This document shows, in pieces, positions 11,241 to 20,505 of a DNA stretch of 64,000 nt (the stretch's first letter is position 1; each line of letters starts with the position of its first letter). Under the pieces are notes generated by a model. That model did not search any database. It worked only from the letters and a program-made list of their open reading frames with translations, and had not been told where the DNA came from. The translations under genes were made by a program, and so were the position numbers. The DNA is from Hyaloperonospora brassicae (Eukaryota > Oomycota > Peronosporomycetes > Peronosporales > Peronosporaceae): NCBI GenBank assembly GCA_947650285.1, contig CANTFL010000714.1, positions 1 to 64,000 of the forward strand, read 5' to 3'.

Positions 11241-11848
11241 TCCAGTGAAATCGAGAGTCTTGTCTTGCCCTGTCTCACGACGGATTGCGTAATCAAAACG
11301 GGTCTGACCACCCCATAACCTCGTCCCAGATTGGACGATCCTATCCAATTGGGTTTGGGGTACGTTATCGTCAGCCACCCGTCCCAGCTTGTATCATCCA
11401 ATCACAGTGATCTTGGTTCAACCGAAACGTGGGACCCGTGCGATCGCCCATCCTCGATCGCCACTCCACGTCCCAAAGAGATTTCTTTGAGACAGCTTTA
11501 CCACAATACTTACTGTACTAAACAGCCGTTTTAAGAACGATAGACTAGCTCGAGCATCAAGAAGGCGATCCGCAGCCACAAACATAGGTGAGTCCGGGAG
11601 TAAACTAATATCTGGAAAGGGTGGGACGGATCAAACACGTATATCATCGCTGGAAGAGCAGCCATCGAGATGAGAGTAGCCGCGAGACAAGGTCTAACTT
11701 GGAGATTCATCATGCGGAGAAGCGACCGAGCGGTTGTAATTTGAGCCCAACATCGGGCCTAATCTGGGGACTAAACCGTGATGTCCACACTCTGCTCTAT
11801 CACTGGCGTATGACGGGAATCACGTTCCACTGCCGGTGCTGGGGGGGG

Positions 11849-11853
11849 GTGAT
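11849..11853. repeat. Target-site duplication GTGAT (left)
   Basis: GTGAT directly precedes the LTR at 11,854 and the identical GTGAT follows it at 12,300-12,304. Confidence 0.85.
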
Positions 11854-12299
11854 TGTAACGGAGCACACCCCTTGCGTGAACTTAACGCAAGGGTGGCGTG
11901 TGCTCGACAAGCGTACACAGGGCAACCGAGGAAGCGGTAGGCAAAACAGAACCCGAAAGATCTGTCTTGGGGGAAAAGTAGAACTGCTTATTTAATATGG
12001 GCATTACGTTAATAAATCATCTTTTGACTTAATCTAACTATATTAAACTTCCTTCTCCTATGTGGGTCCCTTACTCACCACCCATTGCGCGCGTCCAGCA
12101 GCGATTGGTGGTTGAGTTGGTTGATGCACACCGTATATTAACCGAGAAGTGGACCCCTCCACGGATATTATCCATAGCGATAATAATCCGACAACATCAC
12201 TCATTTTGAGTGATGTTGATTGAATATAATCAAAATAGAAAATATTCAAAAATTGGCACTTTCATACCAATTTTTATGTAACAGGCTCACCCCGTTACA
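11854..12299 (-). mobile_element. Solo LTR (446 bp), same family as the LTR at 53,582-54,021
   Basis: On the minus strand it starts TGTAACGGGGTG and ends GCTCCGTTACA, so it has the TG...CA ends of an LTR with short inverted termini. The same 5-bp sequence GTGAT flanks both sides, which shows that this is one complete insertion with the internal part already lost by LTR-LTR recombination. It shares termini and an internal block (CACCAATCGCT ... GCGCAATGGGTGGTG) with the plus-strand LTR at 53,582. A perfect 12-bp inverted repeat (12,192-12,203 with 12,207-12,218) lies in its first third. It interrupts the family 1 leader region or its flank. Confidence 0.85.
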
Positions 12300-12304
12300 G
12301 TGAT
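12300..12304. repeat. Target-site duplication GTGAT (right)
   Basis: Matches 11,849-11,853 exactly. Confidence 0.85.
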
Positions 12305-12309
12305 AATTA

Positions 12310-14400
12310 ACTCTATGGGCACCCACAGCGAGGGAGGCAGTTCCAACACCACGGACGCAGGGGCGGAAGATACTAAAGCGGTTTCACGCGCTTCACTGGC
12401 CCCAGGAGATGAAGCACTCGAATGAAGAGTCTACAATGTGCGAGGACCAGCTTAAGACACAGTACAACATAGACCAGGTGAAGGGGCTTCCGGAGACGTT
12501 TGGCGGATGTGGACGCGGACGAACGACTCGACTTGCGCTTATACGACGGCCTCACTATATCCGCGGTAGTGTCGACCAAACCCGGCGGCGATGAGGTCGC
12601 GGGGACGGAAGACGACTCTGGAAGCGACGTTGGAAGCGATGGAGGAACTGAAACGACCACAATTTAAGAAAGAGGAACTGACTTCAGCGAAATTAACCAG
12701 GAAACTGACGCCGATCCAGAAACTTGAGGACAAACTCTTCGAGATGCAGCTGACACAGGTGGGCGACGAACACGACCTTGACCTCCAGAAGCGCGCGATC
12801 TCGCAACGACCGGTGGACATGGTGAAGGTACTACGCCCATACCTGCAGGAGCGGGACTAGTAATTGATGATCTTGAGGTGAGGACCAGTGAGACAGGAGT
12901 CGATGGCAAGGACGCGGACGCAGATATTTTCCCGATCTAGACACCGGTAATCCAACCTGTCGAGTTCTAGTTCACTAATTTAGAGTACTAACACCACTGC
13001 GACTTCGAGGAACACGCGACCGCACGACCGTCGAACTACTCCGAGAAACCGCTGAGAGAGACAAACGAGAGTTCCTGTTACTTCGCCGAGCTCGTAAGCC
13101 CGTCACAATCGTCAAACGTTGACAGGCGAAGGCAAGGACGAAGCATTTTCTCCGCTTACAAAATGCGCCGATGTATACCCGACGACAGTGAAGTGGGATG
13201 CAAAACTCCTGGCGTCGTCGACGACGGTTTTCCGGACGTTGATACCGGACTAGACGAGAGAGACGGCAACAATGGTCGGCCGGACGTAGATACCGGACTC
13301 GTCGAGTGATACGACTGGACTGATACTACTGTAGACGACAGCGCACTCGATGTGCCCTCGGTAGACATCTTGCCGCGCGAGGTGACGTAGGTGACGACAA
13401 CGACAGGCAAGTGATGCGTGAGCCTGCCGACGGCGACATGGATAGGAGTGTTAGAGGACTTTTGATTTAAACAGAGTCCATCAACGCATAACGAGCTTCG
13501 CCGGGCGAAACATATTCGACAACGAACCGATCGAGTCGATCCGAAGCGATAATTTCAGTAGAATATAAATTCGAGCCGATTGAGATGACGGCTTAATATT
13601 GCTGAGCGAGAAGACGTGACAAGCGAGAGTTTATAACACTCACGCGGATTCAAAACCGGAGCGTCGATGCCGGTGATAGCCGCAGTAGCGAGGCTTGGAT
13701 CGAGGGGCCACAGACCGCGATGATGCTGAAGCCTGTTCCGCTGACCGACGATCGCGCGGCGTTGGTCATCGACGAGTCCTCGGGCAGCACGCAAGACGTG
13801 ATCACCGCCATTTCACCTGGCCATGGTGCCTTATTGCAACTGGGGGCAATACGCCGTCGCGATTACGTAGATAGATGCTTGCTGGGCTCGAGTCTCGGCG
13901 AGTCGACCAGTAAGTCGAGCGATTTCGCGATCCCCCTCTTGGAATGCAACTTGCAAGATGGAGACAATTCGTTTCGCCGATTTAAGTCGGTCCGCGCAAT
14001 GGCGGAAAATCGAGCGCCTTTTGTCTCGATAGTGAAGATCGACTTCTATAGTGACTTGATGACCACAATAGTCTTCAACGCAGCCGCCTGCCAAATAGCA
14101 TTCTTCCGATGCCTAGTCTTCAATTGAACGAGCAAGTCGACGGAATCGGCGTTTGCGACTAACGGGTCTGTTTGAACGAGGGTCACATCGGTATTCTCAC
14201 TGGCGAGGGCGACCAAGTCAACGAATGAAGTGACCTGCCGATTAGTTGAAGCGTAGACGCATCGAACACCAGCCGTGAAGACCCCAATAGTGTCGATACG
14301 TCCCGCACCATATCGATCTCACGCTGCTGAGCCTGGTGGTCCATCCGCCTTAGCAATTGACGGAAGTCAGCAACATTGATCGAGCTCACAACTTCAACGT
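12310..14400 (-). pseudogene. Relic antisense ORF of a third LTR family
   Basis: Broken minus-strand frames show the same layout as the antisense ORF at 1-2,253. At 14,183-14,389 and 13,831-14,094 there are charged coiled-coil-like segments (RQLLRRMDHQAQQREIDMV; KSAKRIVSILQ ... DREIARLTGRLAETRAQQ). At 13,156-13,410 there is a Ser/Thr/Pro-rich stretch (SPVSTSGRPLLPSLSSSP), and at 12,370-12,910 further Ser/Pro-rich pieces. It is followed on the plus strand by an LTR-like repeat (14,900-15,850), so orientation and order match 'pol sense plus, antisense ORF, 3' LTR'. The gag-pol part is missing. Frames are short and the assignment is by composition and order, not by a recognised domain. Confidence 0.4.
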
Positions 14401-14899
14401 CTTAGACATCCCCAAGTCGACTTCGGGGAAACGAAAATGTTGGCGAAAAAGAGGCACAGGGCGGCGGCATCCTTTCGGACGATTTATTTGACAAATAATC
14501 TTGACGCCCGAATTGATAACCGCTGCAGACCTACCGCAGCTTCGAGTCCATTAGGCAAACTTGGCGAGGCAACATCATCGATCGAAAATTCGGCGGGGCT
14601 AGGAATCAAGTCGATAAGATGACTGGTAACTTTCGGATGGACAGCGTTTGGAGACAAATTGTTCCGATTAGGATAGAGCATGTACACGACGGATCACAAG
14701 GGGTTAAACTTGGCTACAGACGATAGAGAATTACGATCGCACTCACCATAACGCAAGCTGCGGAGTTGACTAAACTAGTCGACAATTTCATTGAATAAAA
14801 CTGAAAGTTACAGTACAACGTAGAAGGCAAGGACGTCAACATTGCTACAGATGAAAAAGTAAATAAGACTATTGACAGCGAACGATGGGTTGGCAACAG

Positions 14900-15850
14900 A
14901 ACGAGGAGCTGGCGCAAGTAGGACGAATTGTGGAGAGACAAAAAAAATACTGGTCGAGACAATTGCTCTCTAGGCTCGTATCGCGCACCGGATTGTAGGG
15001 GTATAGCGAATTTTCGAACGTGGTATACCGTACTTTCGAGTTGACAATAGGAGCGGTGAACCCGACGAGAGAAGCCGGAGCACAGCGAAGTAGGCGAGTC
15101 AAGACTCGACAAGACAAGACAGGACAAGACTCGACAGACAAGTATTGACGAGACAAGAATTGACGAGACAAGACTCGACGAGCTAAGGATCGACGAGAGC
15201 AAGATCATGACTAGACCACCCCACTAGGTATCAGTATAGGGCGACAAAGAGGGATGAAAGAGAACCACTCAAGGTACCTTTGCAATTTGGAAGAGAATGG
15301 AAGATATTAAATACAGAGCAGGATTTTTCAAGTCCAAGACACATGTACACTTGTGAGGTAAGTCGCTACGTTGTCTGGATTATGTCTGCTGTCGATCCTC
15401 GAGGAGCATAGCTTGTAGAGGCCTCGATTGGAAGCGCCCTGAGTTAAGTCGGCTCGGGGTGGGCATTGCCCGCTTCCTGATATAGATCAGTTTCTTCGCA
15501 CGGCGAGCCGGTGACCCAATCGATGGCACTGTCCGAAGGCTCGTCGGGCGACGAGGCGGTGGGTCTATAACTAAGGCCACTGTAAGTCTTCTAGTCGGCC
15601 GTATACTGCGTCCGGTGACCTGCAAAAGCGTGTAAACGCCGACGGCTACCCATTGGCACGAGTTCACAATATTATATAAACGGAAACTGCTGATCTCAGG
15701 CAGTCTTCTGGAAAGGTGTGTAAGTGGTTGGAGGTACTCAGCTAGTCGAGATCCACGACTGATCCCGAAGGGGCGAACTGAGAAGGGGATCGACCCGTCG
15801 TATAATCCTAACTGCGCGGACTATCTCGGCGTTGGTTGTGTTGTTATGTT
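14900..15850 (+). repeat. Relic LTR copy A (LTR family X)
   Basis: This block is recognisably the same as 42,260-43,160 (copy B) and 48,900-49,800 (copy C), in the same orientation. Shared landmarks include GAGGCATAGCTTGTAGAGG-like, GCCGGTGACCCAATAGATGG-like, CTTCTAGTCGGGCGTACTGCG-like and CTCAGGCAGACTCCTGGA-like strings, in the same order. A 15-bp array precedes these landmarks in all three copies. Ends are not visible, so the limits are approximate. Divergence is high, which marks an old family. Confidence 0.6.
15092..15205 (+). repeat. 15-bp array in LTR copy A, unit about GACTCGACGAGACAA
   Basis: About seven units of 14-16 bp follow each other, most with a TCGACGAGACAA core. The same period and a TCGrCGA core recur in copies B and C. 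Simple composition here also creates a spurious Ser/Leu/Val-rich minus-strand ORF. Confidence 0.65.
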
Positions 15851-18800
15851 GAGTCCGTATTGTCACAGATCTGCCTACCTACTATATCACAGTGCTCTTG
15901 CTCGTTATTAAGGTATTTGAATTCGACATATCTTTTGTGAGGGTTACAATCTCAGCGTCGGACATTAATCAACTATAACATTAAAATTAAGGTAGTTTTA
16001 TCAACCCAACCATGGAACAAATAGAAAAGTTTTCCCTTCCGTCGTTTTCCTCACGCAATGCGCATCGAAAACGTCGTACATTTCGCAAGATCTTCTTAAT
16101 CTTGCTGTCCTATGGCGAAGACGTTCATCTCGATTAAAACTCTTTAAGGACTAGAACATCATACCCACTATACTGTTCGCCCGAGATTGGTAGGCCATAT
16201 TCGCTTCTTGAAGTTGTGTTAAACATGCGACTAAACGCTGTATAAAATTACGACATAATTAATGGGTCTCGCTCACGTCAGATTGCGTCGTTGGCACCAA
16301 AGCGGCAAATACACATCCATAATATCTCTTTGCTACCGTCTAGTCTGTTTGTAAATCACTATTCTTGGCTATTACATATTTTCGTAAGTAAAATATACCC
16401 AAATTAGCATTTGCATAAAATCGTTTTAGCAATCAGGGAGATATGGAGTGTGGTCTTTGATGTCATCTTAAAATGACAGTTGCTTTGCTCTCCCATAAGT
16501 CTTACCTCGTAAGGTAGGTCTCCTTTGTTTATACTTACAAACCATGCAAGATCATACATATCCCATTACATATAGAAATTCAGAAATACAGATATCATTG
16601 GAAGTACTACCGTGTACCACGGTAAATTCCTACGATCACTTAATCATCGCCTTTCAAATTCGAATGATGGATGCTGCACAAAGTCGGCATGAAACTTCGC
16701 AGGAATCACCCATCTAGCCCGTACGTATATATATCATCTCTTTTGGTTATCTTTAAGAAAATCGTTAGCCCTTCTTCACATAACTGGTCGTCTTCAAGTA
16801 TTTTTCTGCAGGGTCAAGCAAACTTCACAGAGGCGTAGTCTCATTCTTTCTTTAAATATGGCTTCAAAGCAGCACCTAACCTTTTTCAGATCTTTTTGGA
16901 TTGTATTTTGTGGATCTGTATTTCCTCCTCTTGCATACCTCTATAAGTATTGTGGTACAGGAATGGTCCCGGGTAGCTCCGTATACGCCTGTATAGAGAA
17001 ATTACTGTTTTCGAAGAATTAGCAACTTTGGCAATCGGGTGATCTCGGTTAAACTGGTTGCGCTTTCCTTGGAATCTTCGCGATAATCTTTTTACTGGTG
17101 TACAGCGGTACAGCACAAATATTATTGTGCTCTGATCCGGTTGTATTTATCATATAAAACGCAATGAAAGGGCCTAATTAGAGCTGTTGAACGTCTTTCT
17201 TTCAATGAAAAATTTGAAATTCACGCTTGCTTTTTGCAGGCATCAATTGCACGACCAAGTCGAATTTAACACAGACACACAATTTTTGTCGCGCCAGACG
17301 CTTCCACAAACTATACACAAGTACATTCCCTTTATTTATCCTCATTTACGGTACTCGCACCCAAAAATTGAAGGCGGTCTTCACTAAATCCGTTTTAAAA
17401 AGTATTTGTAGAAATAGACCAGACGCCGCACCTCCTTGTTCCACACGAGCCAGTACGTTGATATTGCATAATGATATATTACATTTTCGTATAGTAATGT
17501 TTTGTAGTAATTTAAATCGATTTTTTTCTGCTTCTACGGAGAAATGGACGACAAAATTGAGAATACAATTTTTCGAATATTAATACTGGCCGATAGCGGC
17601 CTTAACATCTGGTCGTCCCCTACTTTATTTTCAATCTCTAAGGACATCTGACACAAGATGAAGACTTTAATTCCCAGGCGCCATACGACCCGTAGAACTC
17701 GGCTAGCTTATACCAGATTAGAATGTCTCGTTCGGTCTTCAAGAGGCCGGGCAACCAGCATTTAAATAGCAAGTATCTTGTATCCGCAACAAAGCTAGAA
17801 TTTTTTGTCTCGACATAGCTGAAATTTTCTTTATAAGCCATGAGGGCTCGAAATGTTCAATTTACCGGTTTCAGTAATCGCACATAATCTTTGTACAAGT
17901 GACGATGATATAGCCTATTCACTCGAGTATGCTATAATCACGGCCGCTTTGTATAAGTCGAGATGCCTCAAAACTGGGATCCGTAAAAAATTTCATTAGG
18001 TGTAGTCAAAGCTATTTGCACTCGAGGCGATATTTCCGTTTCTGTAACCGAAACAGTTGTAATGTCGTTGTTCCTCAATTCATTTCGCCATTACTAGACT
18101 CCACCTCTCTTAATTAGTAGACGATGGATGCAAATAGGGCGTTGTCTTGAACAGACCTTCTACAAGCTTTCAGGCTTTTTCAGATAATCTATACGAACAT
18201 CTTTGTCATCGACAAGAATATGTATACACGTGATATAAGGTTTCTCGGGTGGGGCCTCAATTCCTCCTTCATGGACTCGGTATCCGAGGCAGTGGACCTT
18301 CTGACACCTTAAAATGCTCTACTGCACTGGTCGGAAAATAATAGTGGTTGCACATATATAATAGCCGCTCTGCACTCGTGCATAATGCACTCACTAGTTA
18401 GAAGGAAATGGGAATATCATCGATACATGAGCTTCGACCCAGTGTCGAAAGATTCGACTGTGCATCTAGGAACCCTGTCCTGAACAACACTTTGGACTCT
18501 CATATTTGAGTTCCTAGAAGATAAATCTCAAACAAATATAGATGGTTGCTTCAATGTTGCTGAGGTATCGAATGCGCATGATTGAGCCCAAACGGCATCT
18601 GTATCTATTTCAATTACCACTCCGAGGTGATAAATGCTTGAATTTGTCTATCCATTGGTCCTTTCGACGGGTTTAAAACCAATCGCCACCTCAAGAAAAA
18701 TTGGTACACCACAATCCATCTAACCCCCCAAAAATTATATCGAAGAGCCATAGGGCAGACTATTTAATTGAGTCAAGTCATTTACCCACTAATAATTGTA

Positions 18801-18935
18801 GCAAACCTGATATCCACCCGTTGCTTCACCAACAAGTATTTAGAGAAGTGGATCAAAGAATGGTGGAAGAATGTGCTGAAGAAGGGCTATCTAGTACCCA
18901 GACAAGGAACGAAGTGTGGATGGTGGAACTCGATA
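15851..18935. other. AT-rich stretch without recognised genes
   Basis: Only short ORFs (under 120 codons, mostly without ATG) are present and none shows a family motif. A few local palindromic or low-complexity tracts occur. I see no LTR, RT or tRNA-like sequence. From about 18,700 the sequence may already be the decayed upstream part of the family 1 fragment that follows. Confidence 0.5.
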
Positions 18936-19830
18936 ATCGGAATTGATCCTCGTGGGTGTCCGATCCGGGAAGGAGTTCCGACATGAAAGTAAAATCTGAC
19001 CAGATAGTGGATCCGATCCAAGTGGGGACTGGATCCAAGAGGGATCCGAATAAAGAAGAGGTCCGGTCTGAGAGGAGATCCTATCCAAGAGGATCCGATC
19101 CGGTCCAGGGGTAGGGGATAGTTTAACGGGCCTATGTTGTACCAGAGACAGGATGATATATTGAACGATACGTGGCGAGTGTCGTTTGGCACATAGGCTA
19201 GGTCGTAGGTTTTGTGAGTTGGTTGGATAGCATTAAATGGAGCTCAATTTACTTCAAAAGACACGCGTCATCTTTTCCAGGGTGGATCTTTGGCTTTCCG
19301 ACGAAACAAAAGGATTCTTCGTTCGTCTATACAAGTGTCGAATCTGGATTGTCTGGCCATGTGCGTTCAGAATTCTCACAAACATCGAGACAACTACGAT
19401 AGGGCGCAGCAAGAAAGCAAGGTTGATCAAGATTGCGGAACGGCTCAAGTGGTCAGAAGGTCAAGCCGATGAAGATCTACGTATTCGACAAGGCAATATC
19501 GTTGATATCCTGGAATCTCATGTCGAGTACCCACAAATAGCCTGTGATCGCGTGAAGATTTCCACGCGATGACCCCCACCCCAAACACGATCGAGTTCAG
19601 CATCGACAAGAGTCCACCAAGAAATGTGCAGCCCTCCCTACTGACGGGTACACGAGGTGAAGAAAGAAGCGAAACAAACGAAAACGGAGCACCCCCCCTC
19701 CGATAGTCGGTCGTCTAGGCGCCAGTGATAGGCGGGATCACATCAGCAATTTTGTAAACTCCGGTTCACCACAATGGTGCGCGTGCCCGAATTTGAGGAG
19801 ATTCGGAGTTTATCCGTAAGTCCCTGAGTG
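18936..19830 (+). mobile_element. Detached inverted fragment of family 1 (leader array, leader and gag start)
   Basis: Plus-strand 19,100-19,830 is colinear with the minus strand from about 10,980 back to 10,330. Shared strings include GTGATCGCGTGAAGATTTCC, AAGTGGTCAGAAGG, CTACTGACGGGTACAC-like, TAGTCGGTCGT and CACCACAATGGTGCGCGTG. Upstream, 18,945-19,105 is rich in GGATCC/GATCCAAG units, matching the array position. The similarity stops near 19,830. The ORF at 19,237-19,572 falls inside the leader and is not a gene. No LTR or target duplication was found, so this is a truncated remnant. Confidence 0.85.
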
Positions 19831-20439
19831 AAGATGTGAATAGAAAGTAGTATTTCAGCGTCTTTATAGTTGGATTAAATTTGTTTGGAAATCTACGCAA
19901 CGTAATGTGTTTTACCTGACTACGAAATTCTGATTTAGCAGGTGTCTTAAAAATGATTCTTCGAGCATCCGGCTAGTTCAATATATTCACTAGTTACAAC
20001 ATTGGATATTAAAATACCCTGTCGTTTTTATGTAACAAGTTCATATTTGTTGAGTTTGTCGATCGCGGCATGTTGCTATAATCCTTTTTATGAATACTAA
20101 TACGTGGTCGCAAGTCCGCCGATGGTATAACTACATATGTTTGTCTTCGTTGCATTATAATCGATTGTATGTACAAAAGATGAAGGTATTATGTGTATGC
20201 TATCCTATCCATTATCTGCCATGAAGACATTGGACGAAAATTTTGTTGTCCTAGACGGACACCTAACTAGGACAATGTATAGCGGCCACCAAATACAGTT
20301 ACCGATACAGTACAGGATGGTCGTTCAGACCCCAAATAAATATTGGGTCCCTTTTAACCCCGACATGAACCCTACGTGCTGATAAAGAAAACAGATTAGC
20401 CAAGGTGTTTGGTACACATAAATGAACCCACAAAATGAA

Positions 20440-20505
20440 ATTCTTCCATTACCCCACCACCCATCGCGTGCCTCAAGCAGCGACTTCTGTTAAAGTGACA
20501 TATCT
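20440..20505 (-). repeat. Short LTR remnant of the solo-LTR family
   Basis: On the minus strand GTCGCTGCTTGAGGCACGCG followed by ATGGGTGGTG matches the internal block of the LTRs at 11,854-12,299 and 53,582-54,021 over about 35-40 bases. Flanking similarity is weak, so this is a fragment or a coincidence of a conserved block. Confidence 0.4.

Larger units (their letters stand above)
1..11853 (-). mobile_element. Ty3/gypsy LTR retrotransposon, family 1 (dual RNase H), left end outside window
   Basis: Read on the minus strand this is an ordered Ty3/gypsy element: leader (10,523-11,853), gag, zinc knuckle, protease, RT, tether/RNase H, second RNase H, integrase, GPY/F and a chromodomain-like tail, ending at 2,473. 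A plus-strand antisense ORF (1-2,253) lies between pol and the expected 3' LTR, which must be left of the window. The 5' LTR edges cannot be fixed because the partner LTR is missing; the LTR at 11,854-12,299 is a separate solo insertion. Damage seen: frameshifts in gag, between protease and RT and between RT and RNase H, plus single stops in integrase (3,652-3,654) and in the antisense ORF. A piece of the same family lies inverted at 18,936-19,830 and a decayed related pol at 50,510-53,030. The right limit given is where the solo LTR interrupts the sequence. Confidence 0.85.
10523..11853 (-). other. Family 1 leader/LTR region without a gene
   Basis: This 1.3-kb stretch upstream of gag must contain the leader and at least part of the 5' LTR. 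No convincing ORF is present. The part from about 10,545 to 10,980 is colinear with plus-strand 19,100-19,560, which shows it belongs to the element. A GATC-bearing 19-bp array lies at 11,083-11,240. I could not place a primer binding site or LTR ends; comparison with the missing 3' LTR is needed. A run of nine G at 11,841-11,849 lies next to the solo LTR target duplication. Confidence 0.6.

Noticed and set aside
1..11460. GATC richness as a sign of bacterial contamination
   Set aside because: The sequence encodes an unmistakable eukaryotic Ty3/gypsy element and a decayed copy of its leader lies in the same contig.
11854..12299. 5' LTR of the family 1 element
   Set aside because: It has its own perfect GTGAT duplications on both sides and matches the LTR of another family at 53,582, so it is a solo insertion.
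14714..15208. 164-codon minus-strand ORF rich in Ser, Leu and Val
   Set aside because: It is generated by the 15-bp tandem array of LTR copy A and has no protein-like features elsewhere.
19237..19572. 111-codon plus-strand ORF
   Set aside because: It lies within the leader of the family 1 fragment, which is noncoding in the fuller copy.
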